A DNA stretch of 64,000 nt from Capsicum annuum (taxonomy: Eukaryota > Streptophyta > Magnoliopsida > Solanales > Solanaceae): the NCBI RefSeq assembly GCF_002878395.1, contig NW_025857455.1, positions 86,939-150,938 on the forward strand, given 5' to 3'. The notes under the pieces are model-generated. The model was not told the DNA's origin. It was given only the letters and a program-made list of their open reading frames with translations, and searched no databases. This document shows, piece after piece, positions 57,673 to 64,000 of this stretch (its first letter is position 1; each line of letters opens with the position of its first letter). Made by a program: the position numbers and the translations under genes.

Positions 57673-60600
57673 TATCACGACCAAATTTTTTAGGTCGTGA
57701 TGACTCCTACAACACCGCACCAGTAGGTAAGCCAACTTGTATTCCAAAACCATTAGTAATGGACAATCAAAAGAAATGAAATGAAATAGTGGAGTAAATA
57801 TAATAAAGAGAATAATATATATAATGCAATCCCAAGACCTAGTAAAATTAATACAAGATCTTCTAATACAATAAGATTATAAAGTGAAATATAGAGTAAA
57901 TATAAGTACAAGACACTTTTGAATAAAAAATAGATATTAGTATAATCCATAAGAAGAACAGTAATACTCTAAAGGCTAGGAGCTCATACAAAATCTCTGA
58001 TCCATAGCTTCTTTGCACATGTACACAACTATGATGAAAACTCATACTATGATTTGCAAGTTTCAGAAGTGTAGTATTAGTATCAAACATGTGATACGTA
58101 GTAGGCATCAGCTGATTGAGATCCAAAGATAATGCAAGCATAAATAACATGTAAGGTAGAAATATATCTACAGAAAGATATCCACTAATGAAGCATGGTA
58201 AAAGTAGTGAAGCAATAAGGATAAATTATCCTATTATAATAGTAATTAGGGCCCGAAGTGCAATATCATATATCACCAGTCAAAATACAAAGGAAGATTG
58301 AACAAAAGTTATATATAATAATAAACAAGGCTAAGAAAACATATACAACATGAGTAGAGAAAGAAGAAAGGGATATATGGTGATACCATACAGACATACA
58401 TATATATATAGGGATACTCAAGGTAATAACCTAAAGTAACCAACCTAACAACTCAAGGAATCCTAAACAAGTAGTAAAAGTTGTTTTGGCATAATCAGGG
58501 TCCCTAACTACAAGGTCTAACCATAAAATAACTATCAGTAAAGTAATTTACCTTATAAGGAAAGGGGTTAGAGTGATACTTACAACTTTGTGTACCAGAC
58601 CATAATCAACCTTCCACGAACTAACCATAATAACATCCATAAAGATACTTGCCATAAACTAATGATAATAACATCCATAAAGTAACCGGCTAGACCAAAC
58701 AATCAATAGCTAACTTCCCCCATAAGCCATCAACACTCATTGAACAACAATCATAGACTGTACCTATACACTCCCCCGATAAGGCTGATAGATATAAGCA
58801 CCAAATAATATACTAGTGATAGACAATGCATATGAATGAATGAATTCAAAGTAAATCCATATTACCATATCTGATTTGAGTGCCATAATGTACCAAATAT
58901 ATGCACCTCTTCTAGATCAATAGATCTCAAAGGTAAGACCTTCGACGACCTCTCTTCTCCGACATTGTAGCTCATGGATGAAGGGGCCCTTAGGAAATTT
59001 ATGAATATTCATATACATTATCTAGTCTTGATCCAGGACTTTTAATTATCATTATCATTAATTTACTGCATCCAGTATATATATATATATGCGCGGACTC
59101 AAACCATGACTAAAAGAGTGTAAGTCTATAAACCCACTGCCTAAGATCAACTCCGAGACTGAATCAACAAAATGGTATAAAAAGGTATAAAAGATCTCTT
59201 GACCGAAGTAAAAAGTAATTTTAAAAAATGGATAAATCATGGATCGAAATCAATCTAGATCTAATTTCAAAAACACCATCTTTAGTTCTAAAAGATAATA
59301 AAATTGGTAAAATTGGGTGGTACAATCCCTACTATAACGAAATCTATTTTAAAAGTAAAAAGTGGGAAATAAATCCCTTTTTATGAAACAGTAGTAAAAT
59401 TATGGTTTTGGTAGGAATCATTCCACTAAATGAGCATGAATGCTTCGAGAATATGCATGCCATCACCAGTATACAAACAACACATCTATAAGTGTCTAAA
59501 CATTCATAGGCCAAAGTCACGTCCTTTATAAGGATAGAATACTCACCTGGAGACCAACTGGTATCGTAACAATAGCCTCGGTCCCAACAGTATATAACTA
59601 GCATAATAATAGTAGTATAATCTGGTATACTATGATCTAATTCACTAAGTCAAATAAAAAGTCTTATACGAAAGGATCCTTAACATTGAACTATGGTAAA
59701 CTTGCTTATGATCTTAGGTGATAGGATTCTGTAGCCATACAAGTATTTCATCTTAAGGATCGGTTCACCCTTTTATCCCCCAAATACCTAAATTAGACTA
59801 TGTTATGATATTTACTCATAATGACATCCTATAATTCCTACCTAACATGCAATCTATACAAACACCAACTTATAGAGAAAAGTAGACTGGAGCCTACATG
59901 GATGCTGCAACTGCAAATCTTGAATTATCCATAAATCACTCATTTTCGTGCCACGATCTCAAAACACCTCCATAATATTAAATTTATAATCCACATGTCT
60001 ATAGGAGTAAAACGAGACCCATATTTCTATATAAAAGGTTGGGTCAAGACCGAGCCCGCGAGCCCACATACATAATTTAAAACTGAATCCATCATAAGGT
60101 CCCTCGATGGACAAGGAATTTTTACTCAAAAGTTAAGAACAAATCTATTTCCAAATCAGCCCCAAATGTTCAAGGATTTAAAGACCTAATTTCTAAGAAT
60201 TTATAATAAAATTGGACAAAATTTGATTAGGAAAATAATAAGAAATAAACAAGTATTAAGCTAACGAACCTTAGATTCAATAGATGATTCCCAAAACTTC
60301 TCACGCTTTAAGCTCTCAAAAATGGGAAGAAATAGTTGAGAAATGAATAGGAATTCAGTTGAGGAAAGAAAGATTTACTACCCCAAGTACCGCTAAAGCG
60401 ATCACTGAGCTGCTTAAGTAATTGTCGCTTAAGCAGTTAGGCATGGACCGGCTGAGGCCACTAAAGTGGTATTCTATCAGCTAAAGTAACGTTTGTTAAA
60501 GAGGACAAGGAGTGTTTAAGCGGTCCTCGGCCAATTAGCCAAGGCCGCTAAAATGGTTGAATGTTGCTAAAGTGACTATCGCTTAAGCGAACAAAGCTCT

Positions 60601-61123
60601 GCTTAAGTGATTGCACTAGTTGATGCCAAGCACCAGATTTTTCTAAATTCAAATAGACTCTGATCAGGTCCTTGAGATTCGTTCGGAACCCTATGTGCGT
60701 AAACGAACTATGCTACCATGCCAAATTTGACATTCTGGACTCAATGGAATCATTGAAAATTTCATTCCAGATCATTTTGACTAAATATGGGCCTTACACT
60801 TATAGTTCTATTTTTCATAGAATCCAGCCAATCGCTCAAAATGAGTTAAAAGCCTTGGAACCTGATCAAAGACTTACCTATCCTAAAATTAATGTTTCGG
60901 AGTTGATGACACTATTAAAATTCTCATATGAGATTGTAAACTAGGATTTTTTGTCCGAAACCAATTTGTTAATAACAAAATCTCTATAATAGGGAGATGA
61001 GCCTAAAACCTAGATAAATTATCCGATAATCGAACCAACAGTTTCGAAAAGACACAAATGACCTGTAGCCGTTGCGGAAAGGCTCAAAATGCCAAAAATA
61101 TGTGGAAATAAAGGGTCATTACA
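57673..61123 (-). mobile_element. 5' LTR of the family B chromovirus, minus strand
   Basis: About 3.45 kb. The sense start is TGTAATGACCC at 61123 (minus strand) and the sense end GGTCGTGATA at 57673. The left part has the AGGTCGTGATGACTCC block common to Tekay/del LTRs. U3 at 60380-60625 holds at least six GCTTAAGC-like or GCTAAAGTG motifs. Polymorphic TA tracts lie near 58390 and 59075. Short open frames are incidental. Confidence 0.8.
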
Positions 61124-61256
61124 AATTTTATGACCCATTTCACTTCTTTTGTTGTGTATTTTCTAATTGGTTTAACAACTAGAAGTGGTAAGGGATAAGT
61201 AACAATGATCTTCTTAGTTATTCTTTTGACTATAGAATCTGATTGTTAACCTTTTA
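61124..61256. other. Flank between LTR and MITE-like element
   Basis: About 130 bases of AT-rich sequence without a recognised feature. Confidence 0.4.
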
Positions 61257-62760
61257 GGGGCCGTTTGGTGTGAGGTACTAAGACAAATTATCCCGGGATA
61301 AAATAATAGTCCCATGATAAACTTTTTAATACATCGTTTGCTTTGGCAATACTTGGGATAACTTACCCCGGAACTAATAATAGTCCCGGCGTGATAAACT
61401 TTTTAATACATCGTTTGCTTTGGCAATACTTGGGATAACTTACCCCGGAACTAATAATAGTCCCGGGATAAGTTATACCACATATTTGGTGGTATAAGTT
61501 ATCCCACCTTAATTGATCCTTGGATAAATTATAAAATGATAAAAATACCCCCAAACCCATTACAAACACATTTCTCCGATCTTTTTCATTATCTCTAATT
61601 ATTGCTTTTGAAATTGAAAAAAGATTATTGATATCTACTTGATTATCTAAAACGTGTTATTATGACAAATTAAAAAGACTAAAATATCTTACTTTGGAAC
61701 GACGGAAATATATGACTAAGAAAAATTAACCTCTTATTAATTGAACTTTGCATTATTTTTCATCCCATTGCTTGTGAATTTTATAAACTTATGTGTTATT
61801 TTTTTATCTAAAGGATCAAAATACAAAATTAAAAAATTAAAAATTAAAATATGTTAGATTCATACATAATAAGGATCAAAATTAGGTACTATAATTTTTT
61901 ATATATCCAACAAAATGTAGGTACTATAATTTTTTAAGCATAGAAAAATGAAATTCAACATTAACTTTTTCCTTCCAAGTGTTAATTTTGTGAATTGATA
62001 ACACAAAAAGATCTTACTACACAATGAAAAGATTAATTAAAGTAGATTTTATAATAATAATTACCATTTGCTAGTAATCTGTAAAATATTTTAGCAACTA
62101 TAAATGTGTTGCCTAGTTTTAATACACATTATCGTTTCACAATCGACTCTATTGTTCAGTTGTATATTTTAAATTAAATAGTTTTTTAATAACTTGAAAA
62201 TTGATATTGTACATATCAATTAAAATGAATTTTAATATTCTATATTATAGAAGTAATATGTGTTTAAATGAAGTGATATAAACAACAAATCTTTACTTTA
62301 ACAAACTTAAGTTGGAAGTTTTTATTTCAAACTAAATAAGAAGTAGTAAGATTTTTTTTAAAACACACATAGCATAATCAGGGGAAGGCACATGCAAAAA
62401 AATTAAAGCTAAATAAGATGAAAGTTTTATTTTTAAAATACACACATTATAATCATGAAAATGCACATACAAAAAAATTAAGCTAAATAAGATGAAATTT
62501 TTATATTTAAGAATAAATATTTAAATCTTGAAAAGCAATATATATAAACAAAAAAGAAGTTAAATAAGATGGGGGTATTTTGGTAATCAATTACTTTATT
62601 CTTAGAAATTATACCATGCATATTACTTTGAAAAATAACAAACCAAACACTCAATAAAAAATAATCCCAGCATAACTAATTTCAGTATAACTTATCCTAT
62701 CATAATTTATCCCAGCATAACTAATCCCAACATAACTACATTCCCAACCAAACGACACCT
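61257..62760. mobile_element. MITE/foldback-like element, copy 1
   Basis: Left end GGGGCCGTTTGGTGTGAGG and right end CCAACCAAACGACACC form imperfect terminal inverted repeats. Inside both ends there are many GGGATAAGTTAT/ATAACTAATCCCA motifs, so the two ends fold on each other over a few hundred bases. No transposase is encoded. The two bases next to both ends read TA, but no longer target duplication is clear, so the superfamily is left open. Confidence 0.65.
61316..61465. repeat. 77-bp tandem duplication
   Basis: GATAAACTTTTTAATACATC begins at 61316 and 61393. The shared part is identical as far as I can read over about 70 bases, so the duplication is recent. Confidence 0.9.
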
Positions 62761-62833
62761 AAGAACTGAACTAAAGGAAAATGGGCCTCCCTATCCCACA
62801 TAGAAAAATGCAAAGGAGTAGAGTCCATTTAGA

Positions 62834-63951
62834 CTTAGGTTGGGAATGTAGTTATACTGGGATTAGCTATGCTGGGTTAAGTTATACTGGAATTATTTTT
62901 ATTGAGAGTTTGGTTTGTTGTATTCAAAATAATATGCATGGTATAATTTCTAAGAATAAATTAATTGATTACCAAAGTACCCTCCATCTTGTTTAACTTA
63001 TATATATATATATTTCTTTTCAAGCTTTAAATATTTATTCTTAAAAATAAAACTTTTATCTTATTTAGCTTAATTTTTTTGTGGGTATGCATTTCCATAA
63101 TTATATCATGTGTATTTTAAAAATAAAACTTTCATCTTATTTAACATTAATTATTTTACGTGTATTTTCCCATGATTATGCCTTGTGTGTTTAAATTTAG
63201 TTTGAAATAAAAACTTTCAACTTAAGTTTGTTAAAGTAAAAGAGGATTTGTTGTTTGTCACTTTATTTGAACACATATCACTCATATAATATAGAATATT
63301 GAAATTTATTTAATTAATATATAAAATATTAATTTTTAAGTGATTAAAAGCCTATTTAATTTAAAATATGTAATTCAACAATGGAGTCGACATTTTTATT
63401 ATTTTTTACAGAAATTAAAATATATAAATAAACATAATAATTATTCAAATAAATTTAACGTATCATATATTCATAAATAAAATATTTCTTAAAAATGTAT
63501 GAATCTCTAATATTTCATGTTAAATTACTTATTTTGTTATAAATTTCATAAAATATTGATAATCTCATTTTTTGTTAAAAAAACTCAACATAAAAAAATA
63601 TGAAAAAAATTACTCTCATTTTTCATTATTTAGTATCACTAATATTTGGAGAGTCAAATTATATATTTTTTTAAAATTAAATTTTCAAATATTTTTAGCT
63701 AAATATAAAAATATTCTTTTATTTAATAACGAAGCATGTATTAAGTTAGAAAGGGAATGTCAACATACTTTAATAACTTGTCCATGATTTTATAAAAACA
63801 CCTTATATTTTCAAATATTTTTAGCTAAATATAAAAATATTTTTTATTTAATAATTAAGCATGTATTAAGTTAGAAAGAGAATATCAACATACTTTAATA
63901 ACTTGTCCATGATTTTATTAAAACACCTTATATTTTATATAAGAAAAATAA

Positions 63952-63954
<3 letters not shown>
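62834..63954. mobile_element. Inverted second copy of the MITE-like element
   Basis: From 62834 to about 63400 the sequence is the imperfect reverse complement of 62760-62140 (for example GGTTGGGAATGTAGTTAT, ATGCATGGTATAATTTCTAAG, AACTTAAGTTTGTTAAAGTAAA). The tip has lost about ten bases (GTCGTTTGGT). A spacer of some 70 bases separates the two copies. Confidence 0.75.
63686..63935. repeat. 126-bp tandem duplication
   Basis: CAAATATTTTTAGCTAAATA begins at 63686 and 63812. Both units contain AAGCATGTATTAAGTTAGAA and AACTTGTCCATGATTTTAT, with a few differences. Confidence 0.9.

Positions 63955-64000
<46 letters not shown>
63954..64000. repeat. TA microsatellite running off the window
   Basis: A pure TA run to the last base. 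Its total length cannot be given. Confidence 0.95.

Noticed and set aside
60672..60944. 90-codon plus-strand frame with protein-like composition
   Set aside because: It lies antisense in the U3 region of the family B LTR, which is noncoding in these elements.

Overview
The window looks like repeat-dense, AT-rich nuclear DNA of a flowering plant, most likely a member of the nightshade family (Solanaceae). That placement is inferred from the kinds of element present: Athila and chromovirus Ty3/gypsy families, a Ty1/copia relic, and an endogenous pararetrovirus of the cavemovirus/solendovirus type. I found no cellular protein gene, rRNA, tRNA gene or CRISPR array. Almost everything that can be read is a transposable element or an old viral insertion, and most of it is broken by stops and frameshifts.

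Layout. 1-4990: two LTRs of one Ty3/gypsy family (family A) in opposite orientation, followed by a primer-binding site and a decayed gag/protease. 4990-7347: an LTR-like segment with a TA microsatellite. 7350-29943: an Athila-type element on the + strand (5'-truncated LTR, PBS, gag, protease, a late ORF resembling the plant-transposon-protein domain, 3' LTR). It has no reverse transcriptase or integrase. It is split at 11916-24244 by a complete Ty3/gypsy chromovirus on the - strand, whose right LTR is itself interrupted by a smaller insertion. 29944-33030: integrase, polypurine tract and LTR of another chromovirus.

33117-41275: one 8.1-kb genome-length unit of an endogenous caulimovirid, bounded by a 55-bp direct repeat. 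The order is PBS, small ORFs, coat protein, movement protein, protease-RT-RNase H, transactivator, promoter/leader, and a cluster of small ORFs that includes a duplicated two-ORF module. This is the most unusual part of the window. 41294-41463 holds an unexplained open frame at the right junction.

41464-44812: Ty1/copia relic (-). 44813-46048: family A LTR (-), cut by a gag-only LTR element (46049-50305, TR-GAG-like). 50306-61123: parts of a second chromovirus family (family B) in both orientations, interrupted at 52959-55422 by a solo family A LTR with a perfect 5-bp target duplication. 61257-64000: two inverted copies of an AT-rich MITE/foldback-like element and tandem repeats, ending in a TA microsatellite.

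The nesting gives a partial time order: the chromovirus fragment at 29.9 kb is older than Athila, which is older than the full-length chromovirus, which is older than the insertion in its LTR. The viral genes are arranged for polycistronic reading, with adjacent or overlapping stop and start codons and a transactivator ORF. This fits the reinitiation strategy known from caulimovirids. All family assignments come from reading motifs by eye; no database search was run.
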